From CAZSVI01 sp964610205 (GTDB lineage: Bacteria; Bacillota; Clostridia; DSM-8532): a stretch of 7,879 nt of DNA. A program made the translations under genes and the position numbers. Each line of letters starts with the position of its first letter. Position 1 is the first letter of the stretch. A model generated the notes under the pieces. The model saw nothing but the letters and a program-made list of their open reading frames with translations, searched no databases and had not been told where the DNA came from. The stretch covers positions 1 through 7,879 of the forward strand of contig CAZSVI010000152.1 of assembly GCA_964610205.1 (NCBI GenBank), read 5' to 3'. This document shows, one piece after another, positions 1-5,883 of the stretch.

Positions 1-20
1 GTTTTTTATTTGTAATGTAG

Positions 21-224
21 GAAACTCACGCTAGTATTATTTTGGCGGATGAACCAACTGGAAGCTTAGATTCAAAAAATTCAAACAACTTTATGGAAAT
101 ACTTACAAAAGTGTGCAAGGGAAACAATATAGCTGTTTTAATAGTAACACATGATAATAATATTGCTTCGTATGCTGATGAGATTATAAGAATTTCTGAT
201 GGAGTGATAAGTGAGAATACTTAG
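21..224 (+). pseudogene. ABC transporter ATPase, C-terminal remnant (MacB/LolD-like)
   Basis: This is the C-terminal part of an ABC-type ATPase of the family that powers small-molecule, lipoprotein or peptide export. The reading frame shows a hydrophobic strand ending in the Walker B motif LADEP (from 42), the following TGSLDS D-loop, and the H-loop VTHD with its histidine at 150-152. It ends with the usual short 'DEIIRISDGVI' tail and a TAG stop. Walker A, the Q-loop and the LSGGQ signature, which should lie upstream, are absent: the frame is closed by TAG at 18-20, and none of the three forward frames in the first 20 bases resembles the family. About two thirds of the domain is therefore missing, frameshifted or outside the window. 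A TTG at 42 could be called as a start but lies inside Walker B. The family assignment is secure; the substrate is unknown. A decayed gene is the best reading, but the window edge prevents proof. Confidence 0.6.
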
Positions 225-293
225 CTATGACGTAACGAAGAGTCTATAATTTGTAAATAGAATAAACAAGCTTTAAAATTAACAAATAAGAAA
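225..293. other. Short AT-rich junction between two gene remnants
   Basis: These roughly 70 bases lie between the ATPase remnant and the ketosynthase-like remnant. They are very AT-rich and contain no clear promoter, hairpin or ribosome binding site. The frame of the next remnant is open back to a TAG at 258-260, but the residues encoded before about 294 do not look like the ketosynthase family. The catalytic-cysteine half of that gene is simply not present, so a deletion or recombination joint probably lies here. Confidence 0.4.
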
Positions 294-877
294 ATTAATA
301 GCATAGGCTATTCAATGCGGTTATTAGAAAATTGTAAAGCTACAGATATCTTTACAGGCGGAGTTGAGGAGTACAACAAGGCCATCTTTGACGGATTTAA
401 AGATAAAGGTTATACGTTAGTAGAATCGGCTATAACCATCCTGCTATCAAGAGAAGAAAAGGTAAATTGTTATTCGAAAATAATTAGTTATCACGAAGAA
501 AATCTGTTAAAACATCCTTATATCGGAACTTGCTAAAAAGAGTTATGGGCAATGCCTTAAAAAAAGGTAATCTGGAAGCAGAAGATATCAATATTGTAAT
601 TACGACTATGGATAATTTTGAATGTTTCAATTTGGAGAAAGAAGCAATAAACAGTTTATTTAATAATATCCCGAAGATTAGTTTTAAGCAGCTTTGGGGT
701 GATTTTTTAGGTTCATCAGCTCATTTTGGGATTCTATTAGCGTCAGAAATTATTAAGAAACAAATGGTGCCAAAGCTATTTATTACATACGAAATAAAAA
801 CTGTAAAGAAAATACTGGTTAATAATTACGATAAAGATGGAAGCTTTACAACCTATATTATTTCATCTGTTAATTAG
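294..877 (+). pseudogene. Beta-ketoacyl-synthase-like protein, 5'-truncated and frameshifted
   Basis: Two overlapping open segments (315-536 and 530-877) together match the later part of a thiolase-fold ketosynthase. The first begins with IGYSMRLLENC and continues to FTGGVEEY, the region just after the catalytic cysteine in KAS I/II enzymes. A stretch corresponding to 'GYxLxEgAxxlxLe' follows. The second has LKRVMGNALKKG, then EDINIVIT and KQLWGDFLGSSA, which align with the two active-site histidine motifs (NAHGTST and KxxxGHxxGAAG). Both histidines are replaced (Thr at 605-607, Asp at 701-703), so the ancestor may already have been a non-condensing, chain-length-factor-like paralogue. The N-terminal half with the catalytic cysteine is missing. 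The frames join if one A is restored in the A-run at 499-502. The stop at 875-877 overlaps the ribosome binding site of the next gene, implying a former operon. Family assignment is moderate because it rests on motif alignment by eye. Confidence 0.55.
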
Positions 878-1102
878 GAGGAACATATGTTTGAAAATTT
901 GAATAATAAAACCGTTTTGATAACAGGAGGAAGTAGAGGAATAGGATTTAGCATAGTAAAAATGTCGATTAAGTATGGATTGAACGTTGCATTAACATAC
1001 CATAATAACAAATTGGACTTAACAGATTTAGAAAATAGCATTTCAGATAGTTCAATTAAAATAAAAAAAGTACGGAAATTTCAAGAAATCTTTATAAAAC
1101 CA

Positions 1103-1132
1103 TTGACAGATTTCCTCAGAAAAGCATATAAT
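1103..1132 (+). promoter_or_regulatory. Consensus sigma-A promoter for the aromatic operon
   Basis: A perfect -35 box TTGACA (1103-1108) and a perfect -10 box TATAAT (1127-1132) are separated by 18 bases. A second TATAAT lies at 1136-1141 but has no matching -35. The expected start point is near 1139-1140. The promoter lies inside the nonsense tail of the broken reductase frame and points at aroF, which supports this tail being the native upstream region of the operon rather than coding DNA. Activity is inferred from the match alone. Confidence 0.65.
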
Positions 1133-1175
1133 GACTATAATGCACCGGCTGATACGAATAGGCGTACAGCTGTGC

Positions 1176-1242
1176 CGCAAAAACCCATTGGGGGATATAT
1201 AGATGGATATCCTGAATACTATTATCGGTTTTGTGTTTTTTT
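1176..1242 (+). terminator. Possible weak intrinsic terminator inside the leader
   Basis: The left arm at 1176-1185 can pair with 1227-1235 (two C-G pairs, four A-T pairs, a bulged A, then C-G, G-T, C-G). It encloses a smaller hairpin, GGATAT (1193-1198) with ATATCC (1207-1212). Seven T residues follow at 1236-1242 and more T-rich sequence continues to 1250. The stem is AU-rich and interrupted, so termination is uncertain. It could equally be one arm of a leader RNA fold. Confidence 0.25.
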
Positions 1243-1267
1243 ACTTTTTTAGCCTGGCTTTTTACTT

Positions 1268-1296
1268 TTGGTTTACAAGCTCAGGTAATTTAATAT
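1268..1296 (+). promoter_or_regulatory. Possible second, weaker promoter
   Basis: TTGGTT (1268-1273) and TAATAT (1291-1296) are 17 bases apart, an acceptable spacing with four of six matches in each box. A start near 1303 would shorten the leader to about 100 bases but would still place the terminator at 1355-1387 inside it. The match is modest and such sequences arise by chance in AT-rich DNA. Confidence 0.2.
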
Positions 1297-1354
1297 GTAA
1301 AAAAATATGAAACACAATCAATGGGTATAGACGCAGATTGATACGGTAAATCAA

Positions 1355-1387
1355 GAGAGGCTCGATTGTGAGCCTCTTATTTTTTTT
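1355..1387 (+). terminator. Rho-independent terminator abutting the aroF ribosome binding site
   Basis: An eight-base-pair GC-rich stem (1356-1363 with 1370-1377), extended by a G-T pair at 1355/1378, closes a six-base loop GATTGT. An A and eight T residues (1380-1387) follow. The U-tract ends one base before the AGGGAGG of aroF. This is a strong textbook terminator. Its placement directly before the first gene of an operon, with no promoter after it, favours a role as an attenuator over simple termination of the decayed genes upstream. Confidence 0.8.
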
Positions 1388-1401
1388 AGGGAGGCGTTGT
1401 T

Positions 1402-2421
1402 ATGGTTGTTGTATTAAAGCCCAATACGTCAATAGAAAAAAGAAATGAACTGATTGGTGAAATTGAATCCATGGGAGTGCGGGTTCAGATAACCGAAGGC
1501 ACGGAAACATCTATCCTGGGTATTATAGGCGATACCACAAATCTGAACCGGTACAGAATCGCATCGAATGAAATAGTTGCCAATGTACTGAGGGTGCAGG
1601 AGCCGTTTAAAAAAGCGAACAAAATGTTCAAGCCCGACAATACGGTTGTAGAAGCAGCGGGAAGAAAAATTGGAGAGGGATATTTTTCCGTAATAACAGG
1701 GCCCTGTTCGGTGGAAAGCGAAGAACAGATTGAAGGAATCGCCGAGGCGGTGAAGAAAAGCGGAGCGGCTTTTTTACGTGGCGGAGCGTATAAACCGAGA
1801 ACGTCTCCCTACGCATTTCAGGGATTGGGGCTTGAAGGGCTGGAATATCTTAAGGCCGCAAGGGAAAAAACCGGACTTCCCATTGTATCTGAAATCATGT
1901 CGGCGGATCTGGTTGAACGATTTGTTGAGGATGTGGATATCATACAGGTGGGTGCCCGGAACATGCAGAATTTTGTTCTCTTAAAGGAGCTGGGCAAGAT
2001 AAGAAAGCCCATACTTTTAAAACGCGGCCTTGCGGCTACAATAGAGGAATGGCTTATGTCGGCCGAATATATTTTGAGCGAGGGAAATGAGCAGGTCATT
2101 CTGTGCGAAAGAGGCATAAGAACCTTTGAAACATATGTAAGGAATACGCTGGACTTAAGCGCCATACCCGCCGTAAAAAAACTCAGTCATTTGCCTGTAA
2201 TTGTTGATCCAAGCCATGCTACGGGAAAATCATGGATGGTTGAAGCGATGTCAAAAGCGGCTGTTGTAGCCGGCGCGGACGGGGTTATAATTGAAGTTCA
2301 CAACAACCCGACCCATGCCCTTTGCGACGGGCCGCAATCCATTACGCCTGAAGAATTCGAGCATCTTATGGGAAAAATCAAAAAGCTGGTTGAACTTGAG
2401 GGAAAAAAACTGGAGGGCTGA
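1402..2421 (+). CDS. aroF: 3-deoxy-7-phosphoheptulonate (DAHP) synthase, type I-beta
   Basis: This cytoplasmic enzyme condenses phosphoenolpyruvate with erythrose-4-phosphate to DAHP, the committed step of the shikimate pathway. The 339 residues split into an N-terminal ferredoxin/ACT-like domain (about 1-70), which in this subfamily carries feedback inhibition by aromatic amino acids, and a TIM barrel. Visible motifs are GPCSVES (100-106), RGGAYKPRTSPYAFQG (126-141), QVGARNMQNF (182-191), LLKRG (205-209), CERGIRTFE (235-243), DPSHATGK (269-276) and the final EVHNNPTHALCDGPQS (298-313). Cys102, His272, Glu298 and Asp309 align with the divalent-metal ligands of the family, so the enzyme looks complete. 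The ATG at 1402 has an excellent AGGGAGG seven bases upstream. It is the first gene of the operon, directly behind a terminator-like hairpin, so its expression is probably controlled by read-through. Confidence 0.95.
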   Translation: MVVVLKPNTSIEKRNELIGEIESMGVRVQITEGTETSILGIIGDTTNLNRYRIASNEIVANVLRVQEPFKKANKMFKPDNTVVEAAGRKIGEGYFSVITGPCSVESEEQIEGIAEAVKKSGAAFLRGGAYKPRTSPYAFQGLGLEGLEYLKAAREKTGLPIVSEIMSADLVERFVEDVDIIQVGARNMQNFVLLKELGKIRKPILLKRGLAATIEEWLMSAEYILSEGNEQVILCERGIRTFETYVRNTLDLSAIPAVKKLSHLPVIVDPSHATGKSWMVEAMSKAAVVAGADGVIIEVHNNPTHALCDGPQSITPEEFEHLMGKIKKLVELEGKKLEG

Positions 2422-2424
2422 GCA

Positions 2425-3519
2425 GTGAAAAAAATGGAGATAAAACTAAAACATATATCATACCCGATTCATATCGAAAAAGGATTGTTTCAAAGGGCCG
2501 GAGACCTTATATACAAGCTTTTCACGGGAAGAAAATTTATCATTATAACCGATGGGAATGTTGAGCAAATCTATGGACATGAGCTTCTTAAGCAGCTTAG
2601 AGATCTAAAAGCCGAAGCTGCCGTATACCAGTTTCCTGCCGGTGAGCAAAGTAAAAGCCATTATGAACTGATAAGGCTGTATTACTATCTGGCGGAATCA
2701 AACATGACGCGAAAGGATGTAATTATTGCTCTCGGCGGCGGGGTTACAGGGGATCTGGCAGGTTATGCCGCTTCAACCTGGCTCAGGGGTACGCGTTTCA
2801 TACAAATCCCCACATCCCTTCTGGCTATGGTCGACTCCGGTATTGGCGGAAAGGTTGCCGTGAATATTTCGGCAGGAAAGAACCTGGTAGGAAGTTTTTA
2901 TCATCCAAAGTGCGTACTGATTGATCCGTTACTGCTGAAGACACTGCCCGACAGGCATTTCAATGACGGCATGGCAGAGGTTATAAAATATGGATGCATT
3001 GCCGATGAATGCCTCTTTAAATTGCTTGAGAGCATGAAATCGCGAGAAGCAGTTATGGAGCAAATTGAAGAAATTGTGTTCCGGTGCTGTGATATAAAAA
3101 GAAATATTGTTGAAGAAGATGAACGTGAAAATAATTTAAGGATGATTTTGAATTTTGGTCATACCTTCGGGCACGCCATAGAAAAACTCTTTAACTATGA
3201 GAAATATACTCACGGCGAGGCGGTATCGATAGGAATGGTATTTATAGCGGGGTTATCACAAAAACTTGGGTATTGTGACGGGAAGCTTCCCGAAAGAATA
3301 GTGTCGTTGCTGAAGCAATTCGGTTTGCCTGTTGATTTTCCTGAATTAGAAGGAAAGCAGGTTGTCAATTCGGTACTCATGGACAAAAAAGCCCGGACAA
3401 GTGATATAAGCCTTGTTTTGATAAAGGACTTCGGGAAGGTTTGTATTGAAAGCTTTCCAAAGAGCATGATGGGAGGGTTTGTTGATGCGGAACTTAACAA
3501 TAAAGCCATCCTGCCTTAA
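2425..3519 (+). CDS. aroB: 3-dehydroquinate synthase
   Basis: AroB converts DAHP to 3-dehydroquinate using NAD+ and a divalent metal (second shikimate step, cytoplasm). The 364-residue length is normal. The nucleotide-binding part shows FPAGEQSKS (70-78), ALGGGVTGDLAGYAAST (102-118) and PTSLLAMVDSGIGGKVAVN (129-147). The metal site is represented by Glu185 in GMAEVIKYG, His246 in NFGHTFGHA and His263 in YTHGEA; His250 is the second histidine of the HTFGH pair. The GTG start at 2425 is preceded by GGAGGG (2412-2417) with seven bases between, and begins four bases after the aroF stop. An ATG three codons further (2434) is possible but less well spaced. The last 35 bases overlap aroA in another frame, so the two are probably translationally coupled. 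No missing residues are apparent. Confidence 0.95.
   Translation: MKKMEIKLKHISYPIHIEKGLFQRAGDLIYKLFTGRKFIIITDGNVEQIYGHELLKQLRDLKAEAAVYQFPAGEQSKSHYELIRLYYYLAESNMTRKDVIIALGGGVTGDLAGYAASTWLRGTRFIQIPTSLLAMVDSGIGGKVAVNISAGKNLVGSFYHPKCVLIDPLLLKTLPDRHFNDGMAEVIKYGCIADECLFKLLESMKSREAVMEQIEEIVFRCCDIKRNIVEEDERENNLRMILNFGHTFGHAIEKLFNYEKYTHGEAVSIGMVFIAGLSQKLGYCDGKLPERIVSLLKQFGLPVDFPELEGKQVVNSVLMDKKARTSDISLVLIKDFGKVCIESFPKSMMGGFVDAELNNKAILP
3471..3477 (+). promoter_or_regulatory. Ribosome binding site deciding the aroA start inside aroB
   Basis: GGGAGGG lies within the aroB coding sequence, seven bases before ATG 3485. It selects this ATG over the in-frame TTG codons at 3479 and 3482, which are too close to it. 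The embedded site and the 35-base overlap suggest coupling of aroA translation to that of aroB. Confidence 0.7.
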
Positions 3520-4768
3520 CGGTGAGATATATGTACCTCCGTCTAAAAGTATGGTTCACCGCGCCCTTTTCTGTGCTTTTTTGTCTGAGGGAACCAGCAG
3601 GATTGATAATGTGGAGTTGTCAAATGACATTATTTCTACCTGCAGCGCACTGGAAGCCCTTGATGCGGATATTGACATACTGGAAGGACAGTTTCCGGGA
3701 CGCAAAAAGCTGGTTGTTCGCGGAAAAGGCGGTATACGGATAAAAAGAACCGTTATCAACTGCGGGGAATCCGGAACGACGGCACGCTTTATAATCCCGG
3801 TAACCCGGCTTGTTTCCGATATCGTTGTTATCGAAGGAGAAGGAAAGCTTCAGGAGAGGCCCTTTGATGTTTTTTATTCGGTATTTGATTCACGGGGAAT
3901 CCGGTATAAGAACGAAAACGGAAAATTGCCGATGACCCTGCAGGGAGAGTTAAAGCCGGGTGACTTTGAGGTAAGGGGAGACATCAGTTCCCAGTTCATC
4001 TCGGGACTTCTTCTGGCATTGCCGCTTTTGCCCGGAGATTCAACTATTTCCGTTACAACCGCACTGGAGTCTTTCGGCTACATTGAAATGACTATTGCAA
4101 TGCAAAGAAAGTTTGGTATCCGGGTTGAGTTTATCCCTGCGGAAAACAAATTTTATATCCCCGGATGGCAAAAATACACTCCTTTTGATTATTTGGCGGA
4201 GGGGGACTGGTCTCAGGCTGCTTTCTGGCTGGCGGCAGGAATTCTTGGCGATTCTGTTGAAATTGGCGGACTAAACCCAAACTCTCTGCAGGGCGATAAA
4301 TGTATTGTGGACTATTTAAGGGAAATGGGCTCAAACCTATTCTGGAGAAATAATTGTTTGGTTGCTGAAAAAAGTTCCCTTACCGGTATTAAAATGGATG
4401 TATCCCAGTGCCCGGATTTGGTTCCTGTTCTGGCCGTTCTGGGAGCCCTTGCTGAAGGGGAAACTATAATATATAACGCGGCCCGGCTACGGATGAAGGA
4501 ATGTGACCGGCTAAAGGCCATCGCCACCGAACTGAATGCTCTTGGGGCGTGTATTACCGAAGGGGAAGACGGCCTTTGTATAAAGGGTGTTGAAAAACTA
4601 TCCGGAGGAAGGGTGTATGGCTGGAATGATCACCGTATTGTCATGGCGGCGGCGGTTTCATCCATCAGGTGTGAAAAGAATATAACCCTTGAGGGAAGTG
4701 AAGCGGTGAATAAGTCATATCCAAAATTCTGGGAGCATTTTAAAAGCATGGGAGGGAAAATCCTTTGA
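3485..4768 (+). CDS. aroA: 3-phosphoshikimate 1-carboxyvinyltransferase (EPSP synthase)
   Basis: AroA transfers the enolpyruvyl group of PEP to shikimate-3-phosphate, giving EPSP. The frame is open from two TTG codons at 3479 and 3482, but ATG 3485 is preferred because GGGAGGG (3471-3477) is seven bases upstream; this gives 427 residues, normal for the family. Motifs are PPSKSMVHRAL (18-28, Lys21 being the PEP/S3P-binding lysine), NCGESGTTARF (92-102), RGDISSQFISGLLLALPLL (164-182), EGDWSQAAFWLAAG (239-252), CPDLVPVLAVLGALAEG (309-325, catalytic Asp311), LRMKECDRLKA (335-345) and WNDHRIVMA (380-388). The GESGTTARF loop differs from the enterobacterial NAGTAMRPL sequence, most visibly by Phe102 in place of proline, and Cys340 replaces the usual Ser/Thr in KE[ST]DRL. 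The gene overlaps aroB by 35 bases and its stop overlaps the aroC start. Confidence 0.95.
   Translation: MRNLTIKPSCLNGEIYVPPSKSMVHRALFCAFLSEGTSRIDNVELSNDIISTCSALEALDADIDILEGQFPGRKKLVVRGKGGIRIKRTVINCGESGTTARFIIPVTRLVSDIVVIEGEGKLQERPFDVFYSVFDSRGIRYKNENGKLPMTLQGELKPGDFEVRGDISSQFISGLLLALPLLPGDSTISVTTALESFGYIEMTIAMQRKFGIRVEFIPAENKFYIPGWQKYTPFDYLAEGDWSQAAFWLAAGILGDSVEIGGLNPNSLQGDKCIVDYLREMGSNLFWRNNCLVAEKSSLTGIKMDVSQCPDLVPVLAVLGALAEGETIIYNAARLRMKECDRLKAIATELNALGACITEGEDGLCIKGVEKLSGGRVYGWNDHRIVMAAAVSSIRCEKNITLEGSEAVNKSYPKFWEHFKSMGGKIL
4751..4756 (+). promoter_or_regulatory. Ribosome binding site deciding the TTG start of aroC
   Basis: GGAGGG is positioned eight bases before TTG 4765, inside the last codons of aroA. 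No in-frame ATG or GTG lies near a comparable site, and the chorismate synthase N-terminus is complete from this TTG. Confidence 0.7.
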
Positions 4769-5856
4769 GCAGCATATGGGGGGAAAGAATAAAAATTTCG
4801 GTATTCGGAGAGTCTCACGGCGAGGCTGTAGGTGTTGTTGTTGACGGCTTGCCGCCTGGAATATCTTTGGATTTGGATAAAATAAAAAGGGAAATGGACA
4901 GGCGCAGACCGGGGCAGGATAAATATTCAACCCAAAGAAGAGAAGGAGATACCGTTGAAATTGTAAGCGGGTTTTTTTCAGAACATACAACAGGCACGCC
5001 ATTATGCGGTATTATCAGAAATACTGATAAACGTTCGAAGGATTATGAAGAGCTAAAGGATTGTATGCGCCCGGGGCATGCGGATTATACCGGTAAAATC
5101 CGATATAAGGGTTTTGGGGATTACAGAGGCGGAGGGCATTTTTCGGGAAGACTTACGGCGCCGTTAGTTTTTGCCGGCGCCATTGCCGCACAGTACCTGG
5201 ATAAAAAAGGGATAGCCATCGGAACCCACATGCTGAGCATCGGAAAAGCGGAGGATAATCCGATAGATCCAGTTAGCATAACCAAAGAGCAGCTGCTGGC
5301 TTTACGGGATAAACGTTTTCCGGTTTTTTCAGAGAATGCGGCTGAAAGAATGAAAGCTGAAATTGATTCGGCAGGAAAAGACTGCGATTCGGTGGGGGGC
5401 TTGCTGGAAACGGTCATTGCCGGTCTGCCTCCCGGGCTGGGAACCCCCATGTTCCAATCGGTGGAAAGCAGGATTTCCGCATTGGTTTTTTCTATTCCGG
5501 CTGTTAAGGGAATTGAATTCGGCAGCGGTTTTAAAATGGCAGCCATGCGGGGCAGTGAAGCCAATGATCCGTTTTATTTGGAAGATAATATGGTAAAAAC
5601 AAGAACAAACCATTCAGGCGGCATTAACGGCGGAATTACAAACGGAATGCCGGTTCTGTTCAGGACAGCGATAAGGCCGACACCGTCTATCGGCAAAGAA
5701 CAGCATACTATTAACATGGAAGGGATGAAGGAAACAGAGCTTGTTATTAATGGGAGGCATGATCCCTGCATAGCCGTAAGGGCGGTTCCTGTATTAGACG
5801 CCGTATCGGCGCTGATCGTTATGGATTTAATTCTGGAAGCCAAAGCGATATTTTAA
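4765..5856 (+). CDS. aroC: Chorismate synthase
   Basis: AroC removes phosphate from EPSP to form chorismate and needs reduced FMN. The 363 residues contain the family signatures GESHGEAVGVVVDGLPPG (15-32), RRRPGQDKYSTQRREGD (46-62), RPGHADYTGKIRYKGFGDYR (102-121), GGGHFSGRLTAP (122-133), and further on NHSGGINGGITNG and RPTPSIGKEQ. His18 and His105 correspond to the conserved catalytic histidines, and the protein ends with the expected GRHDPC...AVPVLDAVSALIVMD region. The start is a TTG at 4765 sharing bases with the aroA stop (TTGA). GGAGGG at 4751-4756 lies eight bases before it, and the N-terminal SSIWGERIKISVFGESHG matches family starts, so the rare codon is credible. This four-base overlap suggests re-initiation by ribosomes leaving aroA. 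The enzyme appears intact. Confidence 0.95.
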   Translation: MSSIWGERIKISVFGESHGEAVGVVVDGLPPGISLDLDKIKREMDRRRPGQDKYSTQRREGDTVEIVSGFFSEHTTGTPLCGIIRNTDKRSKDYEELKDCMRPGHADYTGKIRYKGFGDYRGGGHFSGRLTAPLVFAGAIAAQYLDKKGIAIGTHMLSIGKAEDNPIDPVSITKEQLLALRDKRFPVFSENAAERMKAEIDSAGKDCDSVGGLLETVIAGLPPGLGTPMFQSVESRISALVFSIPAVKGIEFGSGFKMAAMRGSEANDPFYLEDNMVKTRTNHSGGINGGITNGMPVLFRTAIRPTPSIGKEQHTINMEGMKETELVINGRHDPCIAVRAVPVLDAVSALIVMDLILEAKAIF

Positions 5857-5883
5857 AATTTATATAAAAAGGAGTATGGAAGA

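Larger units (their letters stand above)
887..1252 (+). pseudogene. FabG-like short-chain reductase, N-terminal fragment with unrelated tail
   Basis: The first 62 codons are the start of a classical short-chain dehydrogenase/reductase, the family of 3-oxoacyl-ACP reductase FabG. A beta strand leads into the NADP(H)-binding glycine motif TGGSRGIG (residues 13-20), followed by helix alpha-B and a second strand ending in ALTYHNN. A strong GGAGG (877-881) sits five bases before the ATG, which fixes the start. After codon 62 (about 1072) the protein no longer looks like the family. The NNAG motif and catalytic Ser-Tyr-x-x-x-Lys residues never appear in any forward frame, and the frame runs on through promoter and leader sequence to a TAG at 1250-1252. 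At 121 residues it is half the usual ~245, so a functional reductase is very unlikely. It probably worked with the ketosynthase-like gene upstream in an acyl-chain biosynthetic cluster. Confidence 0.65.
1139..1387 (+). promoter_or_regulatory. Candidate structured leader / transcription attenuator of aroF operon
   Basis: If transcription starts from the consensus promoter, aroF has a leader of about 250 bases that ends in an intrinsic terminator. Several hairpins can be drawn by hand: 1142-1145 with 1172-1175, plus 1148-1156 with 1163-1170; 1193-1198 with 1207-1212; 1253-1260 with 1277-1285 (one bulge); 1317-1322 with 1337-1342; and the terminator 1355-1378. CACAATC at 1313-1319 is an exact complement of GATTGTG at 1364-1370, which forms the terminator loop and the first base of its right arm, so an alternative pairing is possible. 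No T-box consensus and no riboswitch class that I know is present. There is no room for a promoter between the terminator and the gene, so operon transcripts from upstream must read through it. The regulatory role is inferred. Confidence 0.45.

Noticed and set aside
488..540. Programmed ribosomal frameshift joining the two ketosynthase-like frames
   Set aside because: There is no convincing slippery heptamer with a downstream structure, and the gene is also truncated at the 5' end, so decay or a sequencing error is simpler.
1073..1252. Genuine C-terminal protein domain fused to the reductase start
   Set aside because: The encoded residues resemble no family I know, the stretch contains a perfect promoter and hairpins, and the reductase catalytic motif is missing, so a run-on frame is more likely.
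1139..1401. T-box riboswitch or TRAP-binding leader for the aromatic operon
   Set aside because: The T-box consensus and the UGGN antiterminator bulge are not present, and no regular run of GAG/UAG triplets with 2-3 base spacing is seen.
1..1401. Insertion sequence, integrase site, CRISPR or tRNA that could explain the decayed region
   Set aside because: I found no transposase-like frame, terminal inverted repeats, regularly spaced repeats or cloverleaf; the damage is visible but its agent is not.
1818..2165. Long reverse-strand ORFs inside aroF, aroB, aroA, aroC and pheA
   Set aside because: They lie opposite clearly functional genes, have no ribosome binding sites of note and encode compositions typical of antisense shadows.
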